In this document: positions 9,726 to 20,891 of the stretch, one piece after another
Layout: each line of letters begins with the position of its first letter
How positions within the stretch are numbered: the first letter of the stretch is position 1
Assembly: GCF_020906515.1 (NCBI RefSeq)
Contig: NC_085852.1
Span: forward strand, 2,666,001-2,730,000
Direction of reading: 5' to 3'
Length of the DNA: 64,000 nucleotides
Source: Vanrija pseudolonga
Taxonomy: Eukaryota; Basidiomycota; Tremellomycetes; Trichosporonales; Trichosporonaceae
The notes under the pieces: generated by a model
Databases searched by the model: none
Seen by the model: only the letters and a program-made list of their open reading frames with translations
Told to the model about the DNA's origin: nothing
Position numbers and translations under genes: made by a program

Positions 9726-12700
9726 ATGTCCTCGCATCACGATCGTGATTCCCCCACAGGCGACCACCCTCTCAGCACCTTCAGCATCTCACGCCGAAGC
9801 CAGTCACCGCGTCACCCCATGCCTCGCCTATCAACAGACGATGCTGCCGAACCCAGAGCACCATCATCGTCCAAGACGCGCCTATTTGGCCGCAAAAAGG
9901 CCCGACAGAGCGATGTAGACAGGGAGGAGGGCGAGGCTCTGCTGGCGGGCTCCGAGCTCGAGGAAGCTGAGGAGGCTCAGCTGATTGAAGCTGCGGTACG
10001 TGAAATCTATATCTGTCGCGCTCTCCCCATTGACGCGGGGCAACAGGCCTTGACAGCCAGTGCTGTGACTGGCTCGAGGGTGATCCCAATACCGACTTCA
10101 GCGAGTACGTGCAGATGCGTGCGGCGAGGAGTTTGGAACTGATCCAGGACAGATGCACGATACATATATCCAGCAAATGTTGTCCGCAACCAAAAGTACA
10201 GCGTTATTACCTTCCTCCCGATCGTCTTCTACGAGCAGTTCAAGTTCTTCTTCAACTTCTACTTTCTGGTGGTCGCACTGAGCCAGTTCATCCCGGCATT
10301 GAAGATCGGTACGGGTTCAGTACCTGGTTGTGGCTAACAAGTCAGGATATATCGTGACCTACGTCGCACCATTGGCGTTCGTGTTGGCCGTCACCATGGG
10401 CAAGGAAGCCTATGACGACTACTGTCGTTACTTGCGAGATCGCGAAGACAACTCGAGCCGATACCTGGTGCTCCTCCCGCACACGGACTCGGCCCAAGGC
10501 TCCAACACACCTGAAGCAGATTTACCTCGCCCCCAAACAAGATCCACGCCGTCGTCAGCCATCAAAGTGGGCGACATGATCTTGCTTGAGAAGAACCAGC
10601 GCGTCCCGGCCGACATGGTCCTCCTCGTGACAAGCGAAGAGGAGGGATCGTGTTTTGTTCGCACCGATCAGCTCGATGGCGAAACCGACTGGAAGTTGAA
10701 GATTGCTGTTCCGGAAACCCAACAGTTGCGGGAAAAGAAGGTTGGGGGTCTGGAAGGCAGCCTGTACGGTATGTCAACACTCGTTAGTGCCCGCTGACCT
10801 TTCAAGCCGACCCTCCCATCAAGGATATCCACACGTTCTATGGCGTGCTGAACATCAAGTCCACAGACCCAGGGGCATATGAAGAGAAGTCTATTCCGCT
10901 ATCTGTGGAGAACATTCTTTGGGCAAACACTGTCCTTGCCGCCGGCTCAGCTGTGGGCCTGGTGGTGTACACCGGAAACGACACCAGGGCGGTGTTGAAC
11001 ACCAGTGAGCCAGAAACGAAGATCGGAACCTTGGAAAAGGAAGTCAACAAGATGGCCAAGGTATGTCACGTCTTCGCGGCGCTGTCGCTGATTTTTCAGA
11101 TTCTCTGTACCGTAACGTTCGCTCTGTCCGTCTTTCTCGTCGCTTTGAACGGCTTCCGAGGGCAGTGGTATATCTACGTCTTCCGCTTCCTCATTCTCTT
11201 CTCGTCCATCATCCCCATCAGGTTGGTGACTTTTCGGTTGGAGGCCTGCTGACCCTCCTTAGCCTCCGAGTCAACCTAGACATGGGCAAAACGTTCTACG
11301 CACACCAGATCCAACACGACTCGGAAATTCCTGGCACTGTTGTTCGAACCGGTACTTTGCCCGAGGAGCTAGGACGAGTGGAGTATCTCCTCACCGACAA
11401 GACGGGCACCCTTACGCGCAATGGTAAGCGAGATTGTGGAAGCTATGCCCGGGCGGCCACTAATTGGCCGCAGAAATGGAACTGAAGAAGCTTCACATGG
11501 GCACCGTCGTGTTTGCCTGGGATGCAATGGACGAAGTGGCTCACCTTCTTGCCCAGGCCTTCAGTGAAGAGCCGCGTGAGTGCTACCTCCCATTAGTAGA
11601 TACTGATCTAGCCAGAGCGTCGACAGGGCTCAATGGGACCGGGAATCGGCAATCGCGGTCGCCGCGATATCTCTGCTCGCGTTCGGGACGCCGTTGTTGC
11701 GTTGGCTACATGTCATAATGTAAGTGAAGCGGTCCTTGAGCATATTCGCTGACTTCCCAGGTGACGCCTGTCACAAACGATGATGGCACGGTGACCTACC
11801 AAGCATCTTCGCCCGATGAGGTCGCGATTGTCGAATGGACAGAGTCTGTCGGTCTGACTCTCGTTCACCGCGACCGCACGAGCATGACTCTGCGCTCCAA
11901 GGGAGGCGAAACGTTGACATTCGACATCCTTTCACTATTCCCCTTCACCTCCGAATCGAAACGCATGGGTATCATCGTGCGAGAGCGGGAACGTGGAACG
12001 ACGACATTTGTTCAAAAGGGAGCAGATGTGGTCATGTCTCGGATCGTTCAGAAGAATGACTGGCTCGACGAGGAGTGCGGCAACATGGCCCGAGAGGGAC
12101 TACGAACCTTGGTGCTGGGCAGGAAGCGCCTATCCGATGGAGCCTACGAAGAGTTCGACAAGCGCTACCGCAGTGCCCAGCTCTTGGCAGGCGACGAGCG
12201 AGCAGATGCAGTTCAAGCGGTAATCACCGAATGTTTGGAGAACGACCTCGAGCTCCTAGCTCTGACTGGTGTTGAGGACAAGCTGCAAGAAGAAGTCAAG
12301 TCCACCTTGGAGTTGATGCGTAACGCTGGCCTCAAGATTTGGATGTTGACCGGAGACAAGATCGAGACGGCTACCAACATCGCAGTTTCCAGCAAATTGG
12401 TATCCAGGAACCAGTATATCCATCAAGTTGCAAAACGTGAGCTGGGCCTCACATTGCTCGCATGGAAGCTGACCAGAAACTAGTGCGAACGGCTGATCAG
12501 GTCCGCGATATGCTCGATTTCCTCCATGCCAACTTTGACTGCTGTCTCGTGATCGACGGCGAGTCTCTCCAGGTGAGGAATTGACAGTGTTGGACTTGTT
12601 GCTGACGCTTAAAGCTTTGTCTGGACAAGTTCCGTAATGAGTTTATCATGTTGGCAACCCAGCTTCCAGCTGTCGTCGCTTGTCGATGCTCGCCGACACA

Positions 12701-13779
12701 GAAGGCGGACGTCGCCAAGCTCATTCGCGAGTACAGCAAGAAGACCGTTTGCTGTATCGGCGATGGTGGTAACGACGTCAGCATGATCCAGGCAGCGGAT
12801 GTCGGTGAGTAATACTACCCATTCCATGGGCCCCGCTGACAGCGTGGCACAGGCATTGGTATTGTGGGCAAGGAGGGAAAGCAAGCTTCCTTGGCGGCCG
12901 ACTTCTCCATCAACCAGTTCTCATACCTGACCAAGCTCCTGTTGTGGCATGGACGCAACTCTTACAAGCGATCGGCCAAGCTGTCACAATTCGTCATCCA
13001 CCGTGGTTTGATCATCTCCGTCATTCAAGCCGTGTTCAGCTCCATCTTCTTCTTTGCCCGTGAGTCGGCTCATCCGGCCTTGACGTTGGTGCTAATACCT
13101 CCAGCCATTGCCCTTTATCAAGGCTGGCTCCAGGTTGGATACGCGACAGTCTACACCATGGCGCCCGTGTTCTCGCTGGTCCTTGACCGGGACGTTAGCG
13201 AGGATCTTGCCCTTCTGTACCCCGAGCTCTACAAAGAGCTGACCAAGGTAAGTGTATCGGGTTGTGTCCACGCTGTAGACAAAGATACTGACCGCCTTTA
13301 GGGTCGGGCCCTTAGCTACAAGACCTTCTTCACCTGGCTCACGATCAGTGTCTATCAAGGTACGCAGATGACAAGGGTCAGCAGAAGCTGACATGCAGGT
13401 GGCATCATCATGCTCCTGTCACTACTGTTGTTCGAATCCGAGTTCCTCCACATCGTTGCGATCTCGTTTACCGCACTGGTCATCAACGAATTGATCATGG
13501 TCGCCCTCGAGATTACCACCTGGCACATTTACATGGTTCTGAGCGAGCTGGGTACAGCCATGGTGTACTTTGGGTCAATGGTCGTGCTGCCCGCCTACTT
13601 CGGTGAGTCTGCCTTCTCCTTGGCACGGCTAACTTCTAGACATGAACTTCGTCCTCTCCAAGCAGTTCGCCTACAAGGTGGCTGTCATTGTTGCCATCTC
13701 TAGCTTCCCACTCTACGTCATTAAAGCGTTGCATCAACGATTCAACCCCGCGGCCTACGCAAAGGTCTCTGGTGTCTAG
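9726..13779 (+). CDS. NEO1: Neo1/ATP9-type P4-ATPase (phospholipid flippase)
   Basis: Neo1-class flippases act in Golgi and endosomes without a Cdc50 partner and keep aminophospholipids on the cytosolic leaflet. A Ser/acidic N-terminus ([16 protein letters not shown]) joins to [15 protein letters not shown], then [12 protein letters not shown] and [19 protein letters not shown], which fits the ATP9/Neo1 subclass. Actuator [10 protein letters not shown], the phosphorylation site DKTGTLTRN (about 11397), nucleotide-domain [11 protein letters not shown] and VQKGADVVM, hinge [12 protein letters not shown] and [19 protein letters not shown] are all present. So are C-terminal transmembrane segments up to [12 protein letters not shown] and the TAG at 13777-13779. 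Roughly 12 short introns are needed. The exon 1/2 junction fits best with the acceptor just before TGCTGTGACTGG. All catalytic motifs look intact. Confidence 0.93.
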
Positions 13780-14104
13780 GGCAGACACCAGTCATGATAT
13801 ATACATATAGAGACGACGACAGGATGAACATTGCTTTGCCTCATTGCTCGCTGTGGCCCCGTATTTCGAATCCCATCTTCAATCAGCGCAATCAAGTTTC
13901 CGTCTTTGCTGGTGTGGACGAGTTGAGTGTATAGCGTCTCTTGATGCTGGCCTTTGAGCTCGTACGGCTCAGGCTTGCCCCCGACTTGCGACGTCCAGCC
14001 AGAACAGGGCCTGATGGCGCCTGACCTGTAGACCTGTTGAGTTCATTGAGGAATGACAAGCCCCATGACTGGGCGGTGAAGCTAATGGGTGGTCAGAACA
14101 CTTC
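13780..14104. other. Convergent 3' region NEO1 / TPS1
   Basis: These 325 bases lie between two stop codons. They contain an AT-rich stretch just after the NEO1 stop (ATATATACATATAGAGACG), plausible as 3'-end sequence. I see no coding exon or RNA gene. Confidence 0.4.
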
Positions 14105-16299
14105 TTACTCCTCTCCAAACAGGACATACTTGGAGACATACTGGAAGGACGACGTCAGCACAATTGGGTAACGTGAAACACACAGCGACTCACTGCAAAC
14201 AACTTGGTCCAGTTCTGTGCCCTCGTCTCCGCACTGAGAGTCAAAGCGGTGTTGATCGCTTTCGCAGTCTGGTCGACATCCCCTTGGGAGAGGGTCAGCG
14301 TCTGAGGGGGCAAGAAGTGAAGAACATACAAGGGTTGATGATTATAGATCCAGCCAGACTCTGCGATGCGCTGTGAAGATGTCAGCATAGGCGACGATCG
14401 TGAAACTAACCCAGCAAACTCTGAAAGAATCATGGAGCCATGGCGGTCGCTCTGAGTTGAGATGTACTCGTAGGCAACGCTGTTGGGTGGTCAGGTTGTG
14501 CGTTCTCCCACTCTTCCACTTACAGGTTCATGCCGTCTCTGGTCGATGTCACAAGGCATACATCGGCCAGTGCGTACATGGCAGTAAGCTCCTCGAATGG
14601 CACTGAGCGGTGCATAAAGATGATTGGAGACCAGGTGGGGGTGCTGAACTGGCCATTGATGCGACCGACCAGCTCGTTGACACATGACCTGAGGTTCATG
14701 TACTCTTCCACGTCCTGTCGTGATGGGATGGCAAGCTGAATCAGAACGACCTGGAAGCTGTCAGCAAAGCACTAAGTGGACATCATTACCTTGCCAATCC
14801 ACTCCGGGTGTTGGGTGAGGAAGACCTCAAGGGCATGGAGCTTCTGCGGGATGCCCTTGATGTAATCGAGGCGGTCCACACCAATAATGACCTTGCAGTC
14901 CTGGAAGCGCTGCTCCAACTTGGCAAGACCAGCCTGCACAGCAGGATTCTTGCGTCCTTCCACAAACTGCCAAGGGTCGATTCCAATGGGGAATGTGCCG
15001 ACCTGAACGTAGCGACCTTCGAACTCGATGCCGTTGGGCTGCGTCTCAATGCCGAGGATACGCGTGCAAGACGATAAGAAGTGACGAGCGTAGTCGTATG
15101 TGTGGAATCTGGTTGTCAGAGGCGTCTAGTTAAGATTGCACCTACCCGATGAGGTCGCACTGCAAGACGCCAAACAAAATCTCACGACGGACAGGAAGAA
15201 TTCTTGCGGTTAGCCAATGTCCATGATACCAGTACTCACCTGTAGATTTCGGACGAGGGGAACGGCGTGTGCAAGAAGAAGCCGATGCGGATACCGCCCT
15301 TGCCTCTTTGTCTCGCAGTGAGCTCTTGCTTTTCAAAGGCACTCATGCCAGGCAAGACGCCTGGCTGACGGCTGCCTCCACCTGCAGTCACTTCCCCGCC
15401 ATCCTCGTCCACCTCCTCTAGAACCACCCCCTCGTCCAAGCTGTGGACAACGCCCTTCTGCATCCCAGCGTCGCTGACGATGGCGTCATCAACCCCCTCC
15501 TTGACACGCCCCATTTCGCGGCGAGTCAGCTCTCCTTGAGAGGACTCTCCTGAAATCATGGAGCGAAGAAGCATGGGGAGGAGCATCAGATGATAGTCCT
15601 GGACCCAGACGACATCGCCCGACCGAACAAAGCCGGCGACAACGTCGGCGAAGCGGATGTTGGCCTCGCGGTACGCCAGCCAGTAGGAGGGGTCGAAGTT
15701 CATCTCTCCTGGGTGGTAATGGAAGAGTGGCCACAGAATCGAGTTGGAGAAGCCTGCAGTGTCAGCCATTGATGTCACCACGAAGCACTCACCATTGTAA
15801 TGCCTGTCGGCGAGCTCATCGGACAGATAGACTGGATAGCATTGATACTCCTCCAGGAGCCTCCTGTTGACATACTCGCGGTCTTGAACGGGGATCTAAA
15901 CAAGCAGTCAGCATCTGGGCTGAGCAGCTGGAGTAGCATAGTCGCTGAGATACTCACGTCCTTGCCAGTCCAACCGATCCAGGTGAACGACATGGTCTTC
16001 TTACACCCCGACAATGCCGACACCAGTCCGCCAGACGACATCTGTGTGGTGGTCAGTCACTGACTGGCGCCCGCTACGTCAGCCGGATATCGGTGACGCA
16101 CCTTGAAAGAGTAGTTGCCCTGATCATCCTTGGAGATTGTGACGGGCAATCGGTTCGAGACGACGATGAGGCGAGGCTCATTGGAAGACTGCTCTGCTTT
16201 GGGCAGCCCCTCGCCGGTCATCTTGGGCGAGTGACCGGCGCTTGGTGAGGAGTTGTGGTTGGCAGCGTAGGTGGTCATTGTCGGGTCGACTGGGGTCAT
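14105..16299 (-). CDS. TPS1: Alpha,alpha-trehalose-6-phosphate synthase
   Basis: This GT20 enzyme makes trehalose-6-phosphate from UDP-glucose and glucose-6-phosphate; it serves stress tolerance and controls glycolysis. RLIVVSNRLPVTI opens the fold, then KMSSGGLVSALSGCK, FTWIGWTGK, then FSNSILWPLFHYHPGEM and VWVQDYHLMLLPMLLR, then IRIGFFLHTPFPSSEIYR. GVDRLDYIKGIPQKLHA, FMHRSVPFEELTAMYALADV and STRDGMNLVAYEYI follow. Between MLLRSM and IRIGFF lies an extra acidic/Gly-rich segment of about 85 residues (about 15290-15560), absent from the compact S. cerevisiae enzyme. The last exons give LAGSIIINPW, then DVDQTAKAINTAL, then YVSKYVLFGEE with the stop at 14105-14107. Start is ATG 16299; MTTYAANH at 16278 is an alternative. 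The neighbour upstream of TPS1 is glycogenin on the same strand. Confidence 0.93.
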
Positions 16300-17258
16300 T
16301 ACGTTGGGGGGGACAAGTTTGTGGGACTTGATCGGCAGTGCCAATTGGGCGGAGTGAACGAGGTGCTGGGTGTCGAAGAAGGGGGTTGCCGACTGTGTGT
16401 GACGGCCTGTAGGTGATGTGCTATGGGGGACACGGGATGGGATGGGGGGGATGGTTTGGGGGTTCTGAGGGATTTGTGGGAATGTATAAGTAGTATATCT
16501 AGGTTGGGTGATGAGATGTTTCTTGTTTCCGATGAGTCGCGCCCCGCGGCCGGAGGGCGAGGAGGTAATGTGTCGTCGGACCGGTGGGGCAACTTGGGGG
16601 GGGGGCAATGGGCAACGGGGGCGGCGGGGCAACAGTTCTTCGTTCGGTATGAGAGGGTACAATGGGCGGCAACGGCAGCAAGGACGATGGGCGTGACGTG
16701 CGTGTGTGCGTGTACGCTAGTCGTGAGGACACGAGGGGAGAGGGAGGAGCAGGAGCAGTCAGTCTATCGGGCGGGGCGGGTCACTGTGGTGGTTGGTTTA
16801 CCCAAATTCCATGTCGTCACAGGCAGGGAGGCCGGTTGCAGGCAGGCGGCACTTGGTAGCGGCACCTCGACTTGGCCACCCACCTGATACTGCGTGCTCC
16901 CTTGTCGTATCAGCGATTGTTCTCTCGCTTTGGCCTGCTTGGCCCCAACCGCCGTCTGCAGCCGCACCCCTCTGTGACTCGTCGCTCCTGCCCATTCTTC
17001 TCGTGCTGCTGCTGCTTGCCCCATGATGTCCCAATGCAGATTCAGGAACCAAAGCCTCACTCAAACGTCCCAGTCCTCGTTCTCATAGGCCAGGGATGGC
17101 CTTAGTGCCCCCTCCACCCGCCGCCGCACGGCATTATCCGGCCCGCATTACCGTGAAATGATATCACCGTCAGACGTCAACACCGGAGTTCACTTGCCCC
17201 TCCGTCCTCTTGACCACAGCTTATGCATAGACAGCCCAACGACAACCCTGGTTTGAGC
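16300..17258. promoter_or_regulatory. TPS1 upstream region
   Basis: These 959 bases separate the TPS1 start from the glycogenin stop. They are G-rich close to TPS1. CCCCT/AGGGG pentamers, the core of yeast stress-response elements, occur for example near 16735 (AGGGG), 16970 and 17195 (CCCCT). Whether such elements work in this lineage is not shown by sequence. Short frames here (for example 16423-16887) have no splice or family support. Confidence 0.4.
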
Positions 17259-19600
17259 TCAAGTAGTGGACGAGGATCCGGAAGTAACAAACCGACTCAG
17301 CACTTTCTGCGAATCCTGCCTCATCGCGTCCAGGTCCGTGCTTGGGTTCCAAACCCTGCCGCGAACCGACGACGATCCTTGCGTTCCGACAGGTGGTTGG
17401 CTGAAGTTGTATGTGGGGAACAAAGCGTTGGAAGACTGGCGGCCATGGCCGCGGCTCCTTGGGTCCGAGCCCGCTGAACGACGCTTAACATTCGGCGCAT
17501 CAACCGCCTTGAATGTGGGGCTCGTTTCCGGTGAGGCCTGCGCGCTAGCGTGTGTAACACGGGGGCGGTCCGTCTGCGCAAAACCATCGCGATAGAGGGC
17601 GTTGGAAGGATAGTGGCTCCTCTGAACGTGCTCGGCTTCGTCGTCTCCGTCACGACTCGTGTCTGACCCAGCCTTTGGGTTGTTCCCGCGGCGATGGCGT
17701 TGAGAGGTGGGGGTCGCCGGCGCACCTGGGCTGGGTCCCGCTGTGCGGATCGTCGACTGCGACAAACGCTCCGTGCCAATGCCAAGAGCAGTGAGGCGCT
17801 TAGCATAGCGATCGATAGACGCCACATTGTCCCAGGCATTCCTGTAAGAAGCCACAGAATCCGAAAAGCTGGGTCGACTGTTGTCAGAAGACGTGGTGGC
17901 TGGGATGATAACAGGCTTCGGCTTGGGTGCAACAGAGCGTTTCGAAGTAGGGGTGTCGGCCTGAGGGAAGGCTCGGGTGGCAGCTGCACGGGACTTCTCC
18001 TTATCTTCCCAGGGGAAGACTCGCTGCACGTTGGCCTGGCTGGGCTTGGTCGACGTGAAAGTGTGGTACCAGTCGTTGGATTGGACGTTCTGGGGGATGC
18101 TTGGGTACTCGGTGTACACATTTTGAGGCAAGGTTTGGAAGTAGGTGGCGTGGGACTTGACCGGCTGATCCCATGCCGGCTCATACACTGCGTGCATTTG
18201 GATCGTCATTTCCGGCTGGCTGTGACGAGGGGGCGAGTACCGAGAAGCATCCCAAATGCCGTGCTGCTGAGGTGCCGGTCTGTGGTGCACCGGCTGCGAA
18301 TGAGAGTGTGGCTGAGTAGGACGCTCGGCGTGGTTGTTCTGGGGCGGCGCAGCTGGCTCTCCAGGCTGGTTCGCAGAGTTGGTGCCAGTGTTGGTGCTGA
18401 TCGCCGCTCTTGGCTCTGGCTTGGGTCTAATGAGATCGACACGGCCTTCCAGAGGCAGAGACGTGTACTGCCCTGGCTTGAGGGCAGTCACGCCCTGCTG
18501 AATTGCCTCCTTGAGGCTGTCGAGGTCCAACCGATCTGGGACTTGAGCGGCACCGGGGCTGTTCCAGATTGCAACATGCTCCGGGACCTGGAAGCGCTTG
18601 GCGAGGTTGGGCTCATGCGCCGCGGTCGGGCGGACGTGTTGGTCGTACACGGCAAACCAGCGATCCAGCAGCGATTCGTCTGACACTGATCAGCGTTCTG
18701 AGTGGGCTATGGCACTCACAGTCAAATGCTGTGTTGGGCGGAGGGGACGAACGAGCCTGTCTGCTCGACAGCCATTTCCACGGCTTGTTTGGACCGATGA
18801 AGTGGATCAGGTTGATCTTGTGAGCATAGTGCTTATAGGCAGGGGCGTATTGGTAGGCGGCGCTGGGGGTAACATTGTAGCTGTCGGTGTCAGCACATGG
18901 CGCGCTCAGACAAGCGAAGACGTACGTGAAGGGGAGACGGTTCCAGGCCCCACCAGGTCCTTCCTCGGAGAAGTACTCATTCAACAGTCCTTGGTCTGCG
19001 CCATCAAAGCTGCCATTACCGTTGCCGCTGTCCGCATGCGCTGCCAGAGTAGCCTGAAGAGCAGTGAAGTCGGACAGCTGAGGCCGGATAACCATAACAC
19101 CAGAGTTAAAGCAGTCAGGCCAGCCAATGTCCGGTGAAGCCGAGAACCGGTGAGGGCTGGTTGTCTCGAAGAGCTGATCCAGAGGGCGAAGAGGCAGGGT
19201 ATCTGCGTCGAGATACACGATAGTGGAGAAGAGGGTTTGCAGTCGGAAGATGTGCAGCTTCGTCAGAGCAATGTCCAGGTCCGGACGGCCTTGAGAGGGT
19301 CGTCAGCTTTGGACGACGGGGCGGTCTAGTTTAAGGAGTAAACTCACCCATGAGCTGGAGTCCTTGTTGCCCCGAGGCTCCAGAGGCAATAGGCTCTACG
19401 CCAATGACGAGGTCATAGCCGGCATTCCGCAGGACACCAATAGTGCGGGCATCTACCGTTTCTGGGGTAACGAGACAGACGATCTTGAAGCTCCGTGGGG
19501 CAGGATGAAGGTCTTGCAACGAATGAAGCAGCACGAGAGCACCGGGGAGGTATGACGAATCGGTGAGCAGCGTCACGAAAGCGTTGGGTAGAGACACCAT
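17259..19600 (-). CDS. GLG1: Glycogenin (self-glucosylating glycogen primer)
   Basis: This GT8 enzyme glucosylates itself from UDP-glucose to start glycogen. NAFVTLLTDSSYLPGALVLL begins the fold and is followed by SFKIVCLVTPETV. STIVYLDADTLPLRPLDQLF carries the metal-binding DxD. FNSGVMVIRP, then FDGADQGLLNEYF and INLIHFIGPNKPWKW complete the catalytic core by about residue 270. A long low-complexity tail of some 400 residues follows. It ends with a conserved-looking block, YNFSQPPVG then GRVWNPSTDLDAMRQDSQKV, typical of the fungal C-terminal segment that contacts glycogen synthase; a Tyr there is a plausible glucosylation site. Exon 1 is 19600 to about 19348, and introns are short. Start ATG 19598-19600, stop at 17259. 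Confidence 0.9.
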
Positions 19601-20891
19601 GCTAACGAGAGCGATTGCTGCGAGTTTTGTGGGGGCTGGGCGGGTGAGCTGCCAGCTGCGTGCAAGTTAGTCGAGTTCCATACCGGGCAGCCGAGAAGAA
19701 CGCACGTTGATCTGGGATCTAGGCCGTGCTTGAAGGTCGATAGGAGAATCTAAGAGCTGGAGATTGGGCAAGCAAGTCTTTGGCTGCCAATGCCGACAGG
19801 CTGACAGTGTGACGCCGAGTGGGTGAGTGGTGCTCGTTGTATGCGAGCCGTATTGTAAAGAGGAATGGAAACCTCAAGTTGTTGGGGCCTAGACGTTGGT
19901 GATGACGAGGTAGCACACGATTCGAGGGCAAGGGCTGCTGGCTGGGCTGATTGTCTTGATACTGACGGGCGAGTCAGAGACGGAGGTGGGGGGAGGGGAG
20001 GATGAGGGATGAGGGATGGGGAGATGGCGGCTGTTCAGGTCTGCTTGTGTGTCTGACCTGGAACGAACCCCCGACGCAGATGGGGACGAGGGGGGAGAGG
20101 GGGTTAGGGAGAGGAGAGACGAGGACCGGGGGGATGCAAGGATGAGCGAGGATTGTGGATGGGATGCGAGGGTGTGTAGGGCAGAGAGGCGGCGCCCCAG
20201 AGAGCCAAACACTGAAGCCACAGCTTGGAAGATGCACTGACATTGGCCAGCCAGAACCGCTGGGAGGAACAAGCGACTGGACAGGACAGCGTCGAGTGGG
20301 GCAAACTTCCCCCCCCCCCCCCCTCGGCTCGTCCAAATACGCCATCATGTCTCCATCCGATCCGCCCTGAACAAGAGACGGACGCAGGTACACAGCGAGG
20401 GCGACGCAGGCAAAAGAGCCAAGGCGTTGTAGTCAGGAACCACTACCGACACATGATGGTCAGGCGGCAATGGCAGGCGGCGGCTGCGGCGGCGGCGGCA
20501 GGCTACCGAGGGGGGGGGCTGGGGGGGGCGCGGGCCATGTTCAACAACAACAAAAGTCATACGCCTACATCAGCTGGAATTTCAAGGCACGGAAAAGGCG
20601 CACTAGTTGATGCACGCCTAACGCACCATGCAATGACCACGTAACTGGCAGCAGCACTGCACCACAAGCTCTGGCACATCTCACATCGATTCATCCCATC
20701 ATCACCTTGGCCGTCTACGACGACTACAGCAGCGCGGCAAGCCAGACAGACAAAGAGCTGTACTTGCAGCAGAGGTCTACTCACAAGGGAGCCCCGTCTC
20801 CTCACCAATCCAGCACCACCTACGCCATCTCCAACCTTCTTGTCACTTGCCTCCCCAACCTCGCAACGCGGAGACTCCACTTGACGACACC
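19601..20891. promoter_or_regulatory. Divergent region glycogenin / voltage-sensor protein
   Basis: These 1.29 kb have no supported gene. The central part, 19980-20540, is purine-rich on the plus strand. It includes a 15-C run at 20309-20323 and a G9-CT-G8 block at 20510-20528. Frames here on both strands are composed of P/S/R-type low-complexity sequence and look like chance. Confidence 0.45.
20309..20323 (+). repeat. Poly-C tract (15 bases)
   Basis: Uninterrupted run of 15 C on the plus strand, followed about 190 bases later by G9-CT-G8. Together these are strong candidates for i-motif or G-quadruplex structure, or for length errors in sequencing. Confidence 0.8.

Noticed and set aside
17694-18683. 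329-codon plus-strand frame antisense to glycogenin
   Set aside because: It lies opposite the disordered glycogenin tail, where stops are rare in all frames. There are no splice signals or motifs on this strand.
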